A stretch of DNA of 64,000 nt, taken from NCBI RefSeq assembly GCF_000473105.1, contig NZ_KI421498.1, positions 1,116,001 through 1,180,000 of the forward strand. The letters are read 5' to 3'. A program made the position numbers and the translations under genes. The notes under the pieces were generated by a model. The model searched no databases. It was not told the DNA's origin and was given only the letters and a program-made list of their open reading frames with translations. Below, in pieces: positions 33,749 through 42,509 of this stretch (positions are counted from its first letter, which is position 1; each line of letters starts with the position of its first letter). This DNA is from Phaeobacter inhibens DSM 16374. Lineage in GTDB: Bacteria; Pseudomonadota; Alphaproteobacteria; Rhodobacterales; Rhodobacteraceae.

Positions 33749-35890
33749 ATGCCCAGACGCCCGTCTTTTGCCGCCCGTGCCCTGACGCGGGCCGCCACGC
33801 GCGCCGCGCGTCTGCTGCTGCCCGTGGCGGTTATGCTCGGCTGTCTGGCGCTGTTGCAGACACATGTTACGCTGCCTGATCTGGCACAGCTGCGCAGTAT
33901 TCTGGGCAGCCTTGCTGGCTGGCAATGGGCAGGTGCCCTCGTTGCCACGGGGGTCAGTTTCTGGGCGCTGGGGCGCTATGACAGCGTTGCGCATCGCCAT
34001 CTTGGGACCGGACTGGACGGGCCTCAGGCCCGTCGCGCCGGCATTGTCGCCATCGCGGTTTCCCAGACCCTGGGATTTGGACTGATTACTGGTGCCTTCG
34101 CGCGCTGGCGCATGATGAAGGGGCTGCGGCCCTTGCGAGCCGCCCAGCTCACCGGCATGGTCGCCATCACGTTTCTGATAGCCCTGGCCGGGATCTGTGG
34201 CGCAGCCCTGCTGCTCAGCCCGCCGCCTGTCTCCAGCCCCTGGCTGGGCTCTGCCATCCTTCTGGGCACATGTGCGATGATCACAGTCATGGTGGGTGTG
34301 CCAGTGGTGCGGCTCGGTCGGATGACCCTGCGCTGGCCCTCGCTGACGGCCATTGCTGCGCTGGGGTTTTGGGCGATGATTGACGTGGTCGCCGCCGGCA
34401 GCGCCCTGTGGCTATTGCTGCCCGCGGGCGTCGACCTGTCGCTCGCGGTACTGCTGCCTGCCTATTTCCTGGCACTTGGCGTGGCTATCCTGTCCTCCGC
34501 CCCCGGCGGGGCCGGTGCGTTTGAGCTGGCGCTCTGTGCAATGCTGCCCACACATGCCACGGCGGAGATCATTGCTGCAATCCTTGCCTTCCGGCTGGTT
34601 TACTACCTTCTTCCGGCGGTGCTGGCCGGCCTGTGCCTGTGTTGGCCCGCGCTGACACGTCTGGCGCTGAACGCCACCAATACAGCCTCCCGCGCTGATG
34701 ATCCGCAGGCGCTGAGTGGCAGTGCCATGCGACCGGCCTCACATCTGCCGCATAACCGACCCATCGCGGAAGCCGCCGTGATCCGGCAGAACGGCGGGCA
34801 TATCCATGCCTTCGGCCTTAATCAGGTGGCGCTGGTGGACAGTCCCCAGGCCTCAATTGCGCTCTTTGGCGTGGTGAGCGGTCATTTGGCGGAGGTGCTG
34901 CCGGGGCTGCGCCAGCATGCCAGACTTCGCAACGCTGTGGCTTGCCTTTATAAATGCACCGCCCGCGATGCAGCCGTCTGCCGTCGTGCGCGCTGGCGGG
35001 TGCTGCGGATCGCACAAGAGGCAGTGCTGCACCCCGTAAAATTCAGCGAGAGCGGCTCCAGCCGCCGACAGCTCCGCCGCAAACTGCGGCAGGCCGAGAA
35101 AGCTGAGATCTGTGTCCTGCCCGCAGCGCCGGAATTGCCGATTGAACAGATGGCTCAGATCGACTCGGCTTGGCAGGCGGCGCATGGTGGGGCCAAGGGC
35201 ACGACAATGGGGCGATTTCAGGCGGAATATCTGGCTCAACAGCAGGTTTTCATCGCCTGGCATCGGGAGCGCATGGTCGGATTTGTCAGCTTCCATGCCA
35301 TCGCACATGAATGGTGCCTTGATCTGGTGCGCTTGCTGCCGGAGGCCCCGGATGGTACCGGCCATGCCCTGATCCGCGCCGCGATCGCCGAAGCCGCCGC
35401 GCTTCAGGTCCCGCGCCTGTCGCTGGCGGCCGTGCCCGACCACCGCTTCGCCAAACGTCTTGACCCTGGTTTGCGCCGTTTCAAAACCTGTTTCGCCCCA
35501 ATGTGGGAAGACCGGTATGTCGCCGCACCCTCCATTCTGCATTTGACCATTGCCCTGGGAGAGCTGCTGCGGCTGGTGCATCACCCGGCGCCGCTGCCGC
35601 ATTGGTCGACATCAGCAGAAAGCAGCCTTGCGGACGACAATCCAGCCACCGACGGGGCAAATTCCGCGTCACCGGGAAGCGTCACGCAGAGCGGTGCCAA
35701 TTCAGTAAGCGTTACCGAGGAGAGCCTGTGGCGGACGTTTGAGCGGCGCGCCGCAGCGGCACGTAAACGACGCAGGGCCGCTACTGATCAGCGACAAGAC
35801 GGAAGCGATGACGACAGGCCTCTGCATCACGGTGATCCGCCTCATAATGAAGATGAAGAAAATGAAATTGCCCTCACCCGCCGCGCATGA
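33749..35890 (+). CDS. MprF-like protein (lipid flippase + aminoacyl-lipid synthase domain)
   Basis: 713 residues. The N-terminal 310 residues hold about eight membrane helices (LPG synthase TM type). About 345-600 is a cytoplasmic DUF2156/GNAT-like domain (FSESGSSRRQLRRKLRQAEKAEI, GRFQAEYLAQQQVFIAWH, VGFVSFHA). The last 95 residues are polar and probably disordered. MprF proteins transfer an amino acid from tRNA to phosphatidylglycerol and flip the product, lowering negative surface charge and sensitivity to cationic peptides. The amino acid used here cannot be told. It stands alone on the plus strand. Confidence 0.8.
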   Translation: MPRRPSFAARALTRAATRAARLLLPVAVMLGCLALLQTHVTLPDLAQLRSILGSLAGWQWAGALVATGVSFWALGRYDSVAHRHLGTGLDGPQARRAGIVAIAVSQTLGFGLITGAFARWRMMKGLRPLRAAQLTGMVAITFLIALAGICGAALLLSPPPVSSPWLGSAILLGTCAMITVMVGVPVVRLGRMTLRWPSLTAIAALGFWAMIDVVAAGSALWLLLPAGVDLSLAVLLPAYFLALGVAILSSAPGGAGAFELALCAMLPTHATAEIIAAILAFRLVYYLLPAVLAGLCLCWPALTRLALNATNTASRADDPQALSGSAMRPASHLPHNRPIAEAAVIRQNGGHIHAFGLNQVALVDSPQASIALFGVVSGHLAEVLPGLRQHARLRNAVACLYKCTARDAAVCRRARWRVLRIAQEAVLHPVKFSESGSSRRQLRRKLRQAEKAEICVLPAAPELPIEQMAQIDSAWQAAHGGAKGTTMGRFQAEYLAQQQVFIAWHRERMVGFVSFHAIAHEWCLDLVRLLPEAPDGTGHALIRAAIAEAAALQVPRLSLAAVPDHRFAKRLDPGLRRFKTCFAPMWEDRYVAAPSILHLTIALGELLRLVHHPAPLPHWSTSAESSLADDNPATDGANSASPGSVTQSGANSVSVTEESLWRTFERRAAAARKRRRAATDQRQDGSDDDRPLHHGDPPHNEDEENEIALTRRA

Positions 35891-35981
35891 CAGACCGGGC
35901 CATTACTGATCGCTGATCCGCCCCGCCGCAACAGGCAGGTCTTAGCGCAAACACAGAATATCACCCCCACAGGAACATCCC

Positions 35982-36998
35982 ATGACAAACACTTTCACCA
36001 CCCTGCTGGAGACCAAAGACGCCCTGCTTGCGGATGGGGCCACCGGCACCAACCTGTTCAACATGGGCCTCCAGTCCGGTGATGCGCCGGAGCTGTGGAA
36101 TGTGGATGAACCCAAGAAAATCACCGCGCTCTATCAGGGGGCGGTCGATGCGGGCAGCGATCTGTTCCTGACCAATACCTTTGGCGGGACCGCCGCGCGG
36201 CTGAAGCTGCACGACGCCCACCGCCGGGTCCGGGAGCTGAACGTCGCGGGGGCCGAGTTGGGCCGCAACGTCGCGGATCGCTCTGAGCGCAAGATCGCCG
36301 TGGCCGGATCAGTCGGACCGACTGGCGAAATCATGCAGCCGGTGGGTGAACTGAGCCACGCGCTCGCCGTGGAAATGTTCCATGAGCAGGCCGAGGCGCT
36401 GAAAGAGGGCGGCGTCGACGTGTTGTGGCTGGAGACGATCTCCGCCCCGGAAGAGTACCGCGCCGCCGCTGAAGCGTTCAAACTGGCGGATATGCCCTGG
36501 TGCGGCACCATGAGTTTTGACACCGCCGGGCGCACCATGATGGGGGTCACCTCCGCCGATATGGCGCAGCTGGTCGAGGAGTTCGACCCAGCGCCTCTGG
36601 CCTTTGGTGCCAATTGCGGCACCGGGGCGTCCGACATTCTGCGCACGGTACTTGGGTTCGCCGCCCAGGGCACGACCCGCCCGATCATTTCCAAGGGCAA
36701 TGCCGGGATCCCGAAATATGTCGATGGTCATATCCACTATGACGGCACGCCAACCCTGATGGGGGAATATGCAGCCATGGCAAGAGATTGCGGCGCCAAA
36801 ATCATTGGTGGCTGCTGTGGCACCATGCCGGATCACCTGCGCGCCATGCGCGAGGCGCTGGATACCCGCCCCCGGGGCGAGCAGCCAACACTGGAGCGGA
36901 TCGTTGAGGTGCTTGGTCCCTTCACCTCCGACAGTGACGGCACCGGTGAGGACACAGCCCCTGAGCGGCGCAGCCGTCGCGGTCGCCGTCGCGGCTGA
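35982..36998 (+). CDS. bmt: Homocysteine S-methyltransferase domain protein (split methionine synthase)
   Basis: 338 residues. DGATGTNLFNMGL opening, zinc-binding Cys in FGANCGTGASD and GGCCGTMPDHL, and a barrel fold of the MetH homocysteine domain. A basic RRSRRGRRRG tail is unusual. Often labelled betaine-homocysteine methyltransferase. The nearby corrinoid protein and DUF1638 genes point instead to one part of a split cobalamin methionine synthase, moving a methyl group from cobalamin to homocysteine. AGGAA precedes ATG 35982. Confidence 0.88.
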   Translation: MTNTFTTLLETKDALLADGATGTNLFNMGLQSGDAPELWNVDEPKKITALYQGAVDAGSDLFLTNTFGGTAARLKLHDAHRRVRELNVAGAELGRNVADRSERKIAVAGSVGPTGEIMQPVGELSHALAVEMFHEQAEALKEGGVDVLWLETISAPEEYRAAAEAFKLADMPWCGTMSFDTAGRTMMGVTSADMAQLVEEFDPAPLAFGANCGTGASDILRTVLGFAAQGTTRPIISKGNAGIPKYVDGHIHYDGTPTLMGEYAAMARDCGAKIIGGCCGTMPDHLRAMREALDTRPRGEQPTLERIVEVLGPFTSDSDGTGEDTAPERRSRRGRRRG

Positions 36999-37071
36999 TC
37001 ATGGACATAGCCCCAAGCCGAAGCGATGAGATCGTCGCTTCGGCCATAGAGCGGACTGCCAGCACCGCGTA

Positions 37072-38178
37072 TCAGAACAGCGCGAGCTGATCCCCGGCCT
37101 GTGCCGGTTTTGCAAAGAGATCACAGCGCAAATCCGCTGACTTCTGCAGCAAACCCAGCCGCTTGCACGCTGTCTTGAACCGGTTGGCGATGACCTCCGC
37201 ATATGGTCCTTCGCCGCGCATGCGGTGCCCCCAACGCGGGTCATAATCCCGCCCGCCGTGCATTTCGCGCAGCCGCGCCATCACCTTTTCGGCGCGCAGC
37301 GGCACATGTTCAGCCAGCCACTCCTGCCAGAGCGCCGACACCTCACGCGGCAGTCGCAACATGATCCAGCTGGCAGCATCCGCGCCCGCCTCAACGCCAG
37401 CCGCCAGCAACGCCTCCAGCTCATGATCGGTCAATCCGGGTACAATAGGCGAAGTCATGATCCGCACTGGCACATCAGCATCCGATAGGCGTCGAATGGT
37501 GGCGAGCCGCCGCGCGGGCGACGGCGCGCGTGGTTCCATCCGGCGTGACAGGTCGGGATCCAGCGTGGTGACTGAGATCCCGACCCGCACCAGCCCCCGC
37601 GCCGCCATGGCCGACAGAATATCCAGATCCCGCTCAATCAGCGTGCCTTTGGTGACGATGGCGACCGGATGGGAGAACTGATCCAGCACCTCCAGACAGG
37701 CGCGGGTCAGCCCGAGATCACGCTCGCAGGGCTGGTATGGATCGGTATTGGTCCCGATGGCGATGGGCGCCACCTTGTATCGCGGCTGCGACAGTTCGCG
37801 GCGCAACACCTCGGCCGCATTGGGGCGCGCGATCAGCCGGGTCTCAAAATCCAGCCCCGGTGACAGACCCAGATAGGCATGGCTGGGCCGGGCGAAACAA
37901 TAAATGCAGCCATGTTCACAGCCACGATAGGTATTGATGGAACGGTCAAACGGCAGGTCAGGCGATTTATTGTAGGAAATCAACGACCGGGCCACCTCGT
38001 GGCGAATGTCGGTTTTTATCCGGGGCAGGTCAACGCCATCATGATCCGACACCGAATCCCGCAGGTCGCCCCAGCCGTCGTCGATGGCATCGCGTGTCAT
38101 ATCAAAACGCCCTGCCGCATTGCTGAGGCTGGCGCGCGCTTTGCGACGTTGTGGCGGGGACGGCAAAATCTCGGTCAT
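37072..38178 (-). CDS. PA0069-family radical SAM protein
   Basis: 368 residues. YRGCEHGCIYCFAR gives the iron-sulfur motif CX3CX2C (about 90-97), followed by NTDPYQPCERDLGLTR and IVTKGTLIERD. The C-terminal region has the YDPRWGHRMRGEGPYAE segment shared with PA0069/Rv2578c proteins. The family resembles spore photoproduct lyase, but the substrate is not known. It lies on the opposite strand between two methionine-synthase genes. Confidence 0.88.
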   Translation of the reverse strand: MTEILPSPPQRRKARASLSNAAGRFDMTRDAIDDGWGDLRDSVSDHDGVDLPRIKTDIRHEVARSLISYNKSPDLPFDRSINTYRGCEHGCIYCFARPSHAYLGLSPGLDFETRLIARPNAAEVLRRELSQPRYKVAPIAIGTNTDPYQPCERDLGLTRACLEVLDQFSHPVAIVTKGTLIERDLDILSAMAARGLVRVGISVTTLDPDLSRRMEPRAPSPARRLATIRRLSDADVPVRIMTSPIVPGLTDHELEALLAAGVEAGADAASWIMLRLPREVSALWQEWLAEHVPLRAEKVMARLREMHGGRDYDPRWGHRMRGEGPYAEVIANRFKTACKRLGLLQKSADLRCDLFAKPAQAGDQLALF

Positions 38179-38399
38179 GGCTCATTCTGCCGCAACCACA
38201 GGAACAAATAAAGAACAAACGCAAGAAACCGAAGATTTCCATGCGAAATCTTCATTATTATTCCGCTACTTTTGGACCTATACGTCGGTTCGGGCCAAGG
38301 CAATGTCGCAAACAATGCAGTCTCCTAGGGGCAATCTGGACCAATACAATTGAAACAAGGCCAAACCGGGGTCACCCCGCCCAGTCAAGGAATACACCC
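38179..38399. promoter_or_regulatory. Divergent promoter region with hairpin upstream of the corrinoid protein gene
   Basis: AT-richer than its surroundings. It has an 8-bp stem (GAAGATTT 38231-38238 with AAATCTTC 38246-38253) followed by ATTATTATTCC, and a small CGGGGtcaCCCCG hairpin close to the start of the plus-strand gene. It could be a leader attenuator. It does not match a cobalamin, SAM-II or SAH riboswitch that I can recognise. Confidence 0.4.
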
Positions 38400-39101
38400 A
38401 TGTCGGAAGACGCAGATGACATCATCCTGGCAGATCTCAATGACGAAGACCTCGTGCAGCAGATGTTCGATGACCTTTATGATGGCCTCAAGGAAGAAAT
38501 CGAAGAAAGCGTAAACATCCTGCTGGAACGCGGCTGGGCACCGTATAAGGTCCTGACCGAAGCACTGGTCGGCGGCATGACAATCGTAGGCGCCGATTTC
38601 CGTGACGGCATTCTGTTTGTTCCGGAAGTTCTGTTGGCGGCCAACGCAATGAAGGGCGGCATGGCCATCCTGAAACCGCTGCTAGCAGAAACCGGCGCAC
38701 CGCGCATGGGCTCCATGGTCATCGGCACCGTGAAAGGTGACATCCACGACATCGGCAAGAACCTTGTCTCCATGATGATGGAAGGCGCCGGTTTTGAGGT
38801 CGTCGACATCGGCATCAACAACCCCGTGGAAAATTATCTGGAAGCTCTGGAAGAGCATCAGCCGGATATCCTCGGCATGTCGGCCCTGCTGACAACCACG
38901 ATGCCCTATATGAAGGTCGTGATCGACACGATGATCGAGCAGGGCAAACGAGATGATTACATCGTTCTGGTCGGCGGCGCGCCGCTGAACGAAGAGTTTG
39001 GCAAAGCAATCGGCGCCGACGGCTATTGCCGCGACGCCGCTGTGGCGGTGGAAATGGCCAAGGACTTCGTTGCGCGCAAGCACAACCAGATGAGCGCCTG
39101 A
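38400..39101 (+). CDS. Cobalamin-binding corrinoid protein (split methionine synthase)
   Basis: 233 residues from ATG 38400, with AAGGA upstream. A helical cap domain (about 20-95) leads into a Rossmann B12 domain with GDIHDIGKN, where H116 should be the lower cobalt ligand, then MSALLTTTMPYMK and LVGGAPLNEEFG. This corresponds to the B12 module of MetH. It should receive the methyl group from a folate domain encoded elsewhere and pass it to Bmt. Followed two bases later by DUF1638. Confidence 0.9.
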   Translation: MSEDADDIILADLNDEDLVQQMFDDLYDGLKEEIEESVNILLERGWAPYKVLTEALVGGMTIVGADFRDGILFVPEVLLAANAMKGGMAILKPLLAETGAPRMGSMVIGTVKGDIHDIGKNLVSMMMEGAGFEVVDIGINNPVENYLEALEEHQPDILGMSALLTTTMPYMKVVIDTMIEQGKRDDYIVLVGGAPLNEEFGKAIGADGYCRDAAVAVEMAKDFVARKHNQMSA

Positions 39102-39102
39102 T

Positions 39103-39825
39103 TTGGCACGCAAAGGACGCGCCGCCCGCCTGACTGAGCGGGCGGCGTTCCAACCGCCCACGGGGCGCTCGCTTGAGGAAACATCCCTCACCGAACGGGG
39201 TCTGGCTGCCCCGGAAAAAAAGACCGGCCGTATCCTGCTGATTGCCTGTGGCGCGCTGGCCCGTGAGATTCTGGCGATCAAGGACGTCAATGGGCTGGAT
39301 CACATTGATCTGACCTGCCTGCCAGCCAAGCTGCATCTCTATCCTGAGCAGATCACCGAGGCCGTTGAGTGCGCGGTGGCCAAACATTCCGCAACCTATG
39401 ACACCATCCATGTGGTTTATGCGGACTGCGGGACAGGTGGCATTCTGGAGCGCAAATGTGCCGAGCTCGGCGTTGAGATGGTCGCGGGCCCCCATTGCTA
39501 TTCGTTTTTCGAAGGCAACGAGACCTTCGCCCGCCATGCTGATGAGGGCGAAATCACCGCCTTTTATCTTACCGATTTTCTGGTGAAGCAGTTCGATGCC
39601 TTTGTCTGGCGCCCGATGGGACTGGATAAGCACCCGGAGCTGCGCGACATGGTGTTCGGGAATTACACCAAACTGGTTTACCAGTCACAGATCAATGATC
39701 CTGCCCTGCTGACCAAGGCGCGAGACTGCGCCGACCGCATGGGGCTGGCGTTTGAGCATCGCCATACCGGCTATGGCGATCTGCAGAGCGCCATGTTGCG
39801 CTGGGGCGGCGGCGCACGGGACTGA
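39103..39825 (+). CDS. DUF1638 protein
   Basis: 240 residues starting at a TTG one base after the corrinoid gene stop. ILLIACGALAREILAI, CLPAKLHLYPEQI, VYADCGTGG and GPHCYSFFEG are the conserved Cys- and His-containing segments of DUF1638. Genetic work in Phaeobacter, as I recall it, found DUF1638 needed for methionine synthesis together with the split MetH parts. A role in reactivating or handling the corrinoid cofactor is inferred. Confidence 0.82.
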   Translation: MARKGRAARLTERAAFQPPTGRSLEETSLTERGLAAPEKKTGRILLIACGALAREILAIKDVNGLDHIDLTCLPAKLHLYPEQITEAVECAVAKHSATYDTIHVVYADCGTGGILERKCAELGVEMVAGPHCYSFFEGNETFARHADEGEITAFYLTDFLVKQFDAFVWRPMGLDKHPELRDMVFGNYTKLVYQSQINDPALLTKARDCADRMGLAFEHRHTGYGDLQSAMLRWGGGARD

Positions 39826-39855
39826 TCCCCGCGCGCGACCTGTCATTCATAGGGC

Positions 39856-40485
39856 TCAGGCGTCTTCCAACGTCTTCAGCGTGCTGAGCGCCTGTGCTTC
39901 AAACGCGCCGATCGCCTCACCGTCCAGACGACGGCCCACACGTTCCACCCAGGATTTGATGATTGCACTGTCGGGCATCAGATGCGGCGCCCACTGGAAA
40001 GGCGACGCCAACAGGATATCCGCGACACTGAGTGATGCACCAAGAAGGAAATCCCCTTCGCTCAGCGCAATTTCCAGCGCTGTACAGACCTCGCTCATGC
40101 CACGATAAGCTCCGGCAAGGGCCGGATGCTCCAATCCTGAAAACGCAGCCACCAGAACCGGATCCAGCACGCCGCCAGAATAGGCCATCCAGCTGAGGTA
40201 GGCGCCGCGGTCCGGGGCACCAATCGCCGGGCTCAGGGGCTGGCCAAACAGCTCATCCAGATACATCATGATCGCAGCACTTTCGCGGATGCCCTGCCCC
40301 TGATCTGTGACCAGATATGGCACCTTCCCCTCCGGGTGAGGGTTGCGTGGATCGGCACCGCCGCTGCCATCATGGCGCTGCACGTCGACGATTACGACAT
40401 CTACTTCGTCCAGTTTTCCCATCAGCATCAGCTGGGCAATAACGCGAGAGGAGCGGCTATTGGGAGAGTGATAAAGGGTTGGCAT
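39856..40485 (-). CDS. Glutathione S-transferase family protein
   Basis: 209 residues from ATG 40485 with AAAGG upstream; an open frame to 40662 reads over the divergent gene. The thioredoxin-like N-terminal domain has LYHSPNSRSSRVIAQL, GKVPYLV (cis-Pro) and the ESAAIMMYLDE glutathione-binding turn. The helical C-terminal domain follows. The usual catalytic Ser/Cys is one of the Ser residues near 7-11. Divergent from a WYL regulator, which may control it. Confidence 0.85.
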   Translation of the reverse strand: MPTLYHSPNSRSSRVIAQLMLMGKLDEVDVVIVDVQRHDGSGGADPRNPHPEGKVPYLVTDQGQGIRESAAIMMYLDELFGQPLSPAIGAPDRGAYLSWMAYSGGVLDPVLVAAFSGLEHPALAGAYRGMSEVCTALEIALSEGDFLLGASLSVADILLASPFQWAPHLMPDSAIIKSWVERVGRRLDGEAIGAFEAQALSTLKTLEDA

Positions 40486-40579
40486 ATCAATGACCTTTCT
40501 ACTTTTGAATTGCTGGTGGAGAGGATATGCCGCTACCCTCCTGCCAATTCCTGTCAGGATGTTGCGGGTATGAATCCTC

Positions 40580-41290
40580 ATGTCAAAAACAGATCGCCTC
40601 TTCCGATTGCTCCACCTCATTCGAGGATTGCGCCCGCCTGTCACCGCCGCGCGGCTTGCCACGGCGATGGAGGTTTCGGAGCGGACTATCTACCGCGACA
40701 TCGACAGCCTGCGCGCAGCCGGTGCGCGGATCGAGGGCGAGGCGGGTCTGGGGTATACAATGATCGAAGACCCTGCCCTGCCGCCGCAGACATTCACCCA
40801 GATTGAGCTGGAGGCCCTGACACTGGGGCTGGCGGATGTAAACCAGAGCGGCGATGCCGATCTGGCGCAGGCCGCCAATGATGCGCTGGTGAAGATCCTC
40901 GCCACGCTACCGGAACGCCAGCAACGACAGGCGATGCATGCAGTCAATCTGGTCCATCGCTTCTACAGGCCTGCGACGCCGACCATCGACATGACTCTGC
41001 TGCGCGAGGCGATGTGGGCGGAAGAGGCTCTGGACATCGGTTACCGTGACCTGAAGGATACCCGAACGGAGCGCCGCATCTACCCCCTGGCCCTGTCATA
41101 CCACGACCGCAGCGTGATGCTGCTGGCCTGGTGCTGTAAACGGAAGGATTTCCGCAGCTTTCACGTCACACGGATCGACGGATACCGGAACACCGGCGAG
41201 AGTTTTCGCCCCCGCCGGGTGCCCCTGCTGCGCGAGTTCATAGGGCATATGCGGACAAGAGCCCGGGCCGCCGAGGTGGGGCCGGCCTGA
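40580..41290 (+). CDS. YafY-type HTH/WYL-domain transcriptional regulator
   Basis: 236 residues. The N-terminal winged helix-turn-helix has RLATAMEVSERTIYRDIDSL (about 27-46). A middle linker is followed by a WYL-type domain (ERRIYPLALSYHDRSVMLLAWC, RSFHVTRIDGY). Divergently placed 94 bp from the GST gene, so mutual or local control is likely. The ligand is unknown. Confidence 0.85.
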   Translation: MSKTDRLFRLLHLIRGLRPPVTAARLATAMEVSERTIYRDIDSLRAAGARIEGEAGLGYTMIEDPALPPQTFTQIELEALTLGLADVNQSGDADLAQAANDALVKILATLPERQQRQAMHAVNLVHRFYRPATPTIDMTLLREAMWAEEALDIGYRDLKDTRTERRIYPLALSYHDRSVMLLAWCCKRKDFRSFHVTRIDGYRNTGESFRPRRVPLLREFIGHMRTRARAAEVGPA

Positions 41291-41302
41291 CATCAGGTTA
41301 GA

Positions 41303-41716
41303 TCACGCAGCAGCCGCTGCCGCGGTTTCGCGAATGCGCTGTACCATGGCGGTCAGCCCGTTGGAGCGCTGCGCAGACAGGTGATCGTTGAGCCCCAACC
41401 GCGTCAGCTCTCCCCGCGCGTCCACCGCCAGCACCTCACCCACCGTCAGACCATTGTAGAGCGCGCGCAGGACCGCGATCAGGCCCCGCACAATCATAGC
41501 GTCACTCTCACCATCGAAGTGAAAGACGCCATTCTCAATGGTGGGATGCAGCCAGACCTGACTGGCACAGCCGTCCACCTTTGTTGCAGGCACCTTCAAG
41601 GCATCATCCAGCGGATCCATCGCCTTGCCCTGCTCGATGACATGGCGGTAGCGATCTTCCCAATCTTCGAGAAACTCGAAATCCTCGACGATCTCTTCAA
41701 AGGCGGCACTGGCCAT
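41303..41716 (-). CDS. sufE: Cysteine desulfuration protein SufE
   Basis: 137 residues. KVDGCASQVWLHP holds the sulfur-accepting C50, and the fold pattern DRYRHVIEQGKAMDPLDD is typical. It takes persulfide sulfur from SufS for iron-sulfur cluster assembly. The other suf genes are not in the window. An Ala-rich tail ends the protein. Confidence 0.93.
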   Translation of the reverse strand: MASAAFEEIVEDFEFLEDWEDRYRHVIEQGKAMDPLDDALKVPATKVDGCASQVWLHPTIENGVFHFDGESDAMIVRGLIAVLRALYNGLTVGEVLAVDARGELTRLGLNDHLSAQRSNGLTAMVQRIRETAAAAAA

Positions 41717-41852
41717 GACGGTTTTTCCTCATTTGGTTTCTGCCCGGCGTCACAGCTGGACCTACGCCGCAAACAATGGCTTTTCAACTGCTTTTCAAGT
41801 GGCTTGCAATCGGGTAACCACATGCGAGGACATATCGAACGGGTGGACCATC

Positions 41853-42377
41853 ATGCAAAGATCTCTCGCACTCCTTCTGGTGGGGGCCGTGGCACTGACT
41901 GGCTGCGGGTTTCGCGACTCGCGGGTAAACCCGTTGAACTGGTTTGGCGGCTCCGATGAGGTTGAAGTGGTTGAGACCACCGGTGAGCCGGTCAACCCGC
42001 TGATCCCGGTCCAGAACCGCGTCAGCGTCTTTGCCCGCCCCGATGCGGTCGACGAAACCGTGCTGGTGCAGAGCGTCACAGATATGCGGGTCGAACGTAC
42101 GCCAACGGGCGCCATTGTCTACGCCACCGGCATTGCCGCACGTCAGGGCGCCTATGGGGTCGAGCTGCGTCTTGATGAGGCTGATCGCGACGCCCGCACC
42201 CGTGATGCGACACTCGATTTCACCTTCCGCGCTATTTACCCGGAAACCCGCACGGCCCTCGGCAGTGAGCGGACACGGACCTTGCGCGCGGCAGTGAGCC
42301 TCAGCCAGCAGCAGCTGGCCAGCGTGCGCAGCATTCGCATTGTTGCCGCCCAAAACGCCCGCGAAAGCCGTCGCTGA
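41853..42377 (+). CDS. Small lipoprotein
   Basis: 174 residues from ATG 41853. A short signal peptide ends in a lipobox VALTGCGF, so Cys18 should be lipidated. The rest is mostly beta strands (AIVYATGIAARQGAYGVELRL, LDFTFRAIYP). No Asp at +2, so outer-membrane sorting is expected. A GGGTGG site precedes the start. A strong terminator follows. Conserved in relatives but without a known role. Confidence 0.8.
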   Translation: MQRSLALLLVGAVALTGCGFRDSRVNPLNWFGGSDEVEVVETTGEPVNPLIPVQNRVSVFARPDAVDETVLVQSVTDMRVERTPTGAIVYATGIAARQGAYGVELRLDEADRDARTRDATLDFTFRAIYPETRTALGSERTRTLRAAVSLSQQQLASVRSIRIVAAQNARESRR

Positions 42378-42430
42378 TTGCGCTCATCCGCGCGGTTTTG
42401 ACCGCAAAACCAAGTCCACTAACTGAATAG

Positions 42431-42457
42431 AAAAAGGCGCCGGATCCGGCGCCTTTT
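42431..42457. terminator. Bidirectional terminator between convergent genes
   Basis: AAAAA, an 18-bp palindrome (42436-42453, GGCGCCGGATCCGGCGCC), then TTTT. Serves the lipoprotein gene and rnd. Confidence 0.9.
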
Positions 42458-42509
42458 GTCATTTGTGCAATCTGGCGTTTTTGCAGCGCGGACACGGACC
42501 CGCCGTCAA

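Noticed and set aside
38179-38399. Cobalamin, SAM-II or SAH riboswitch before the corrinoid gene
   Set aside because: None of the conserved boxes was seen; only generic hairpins are present.
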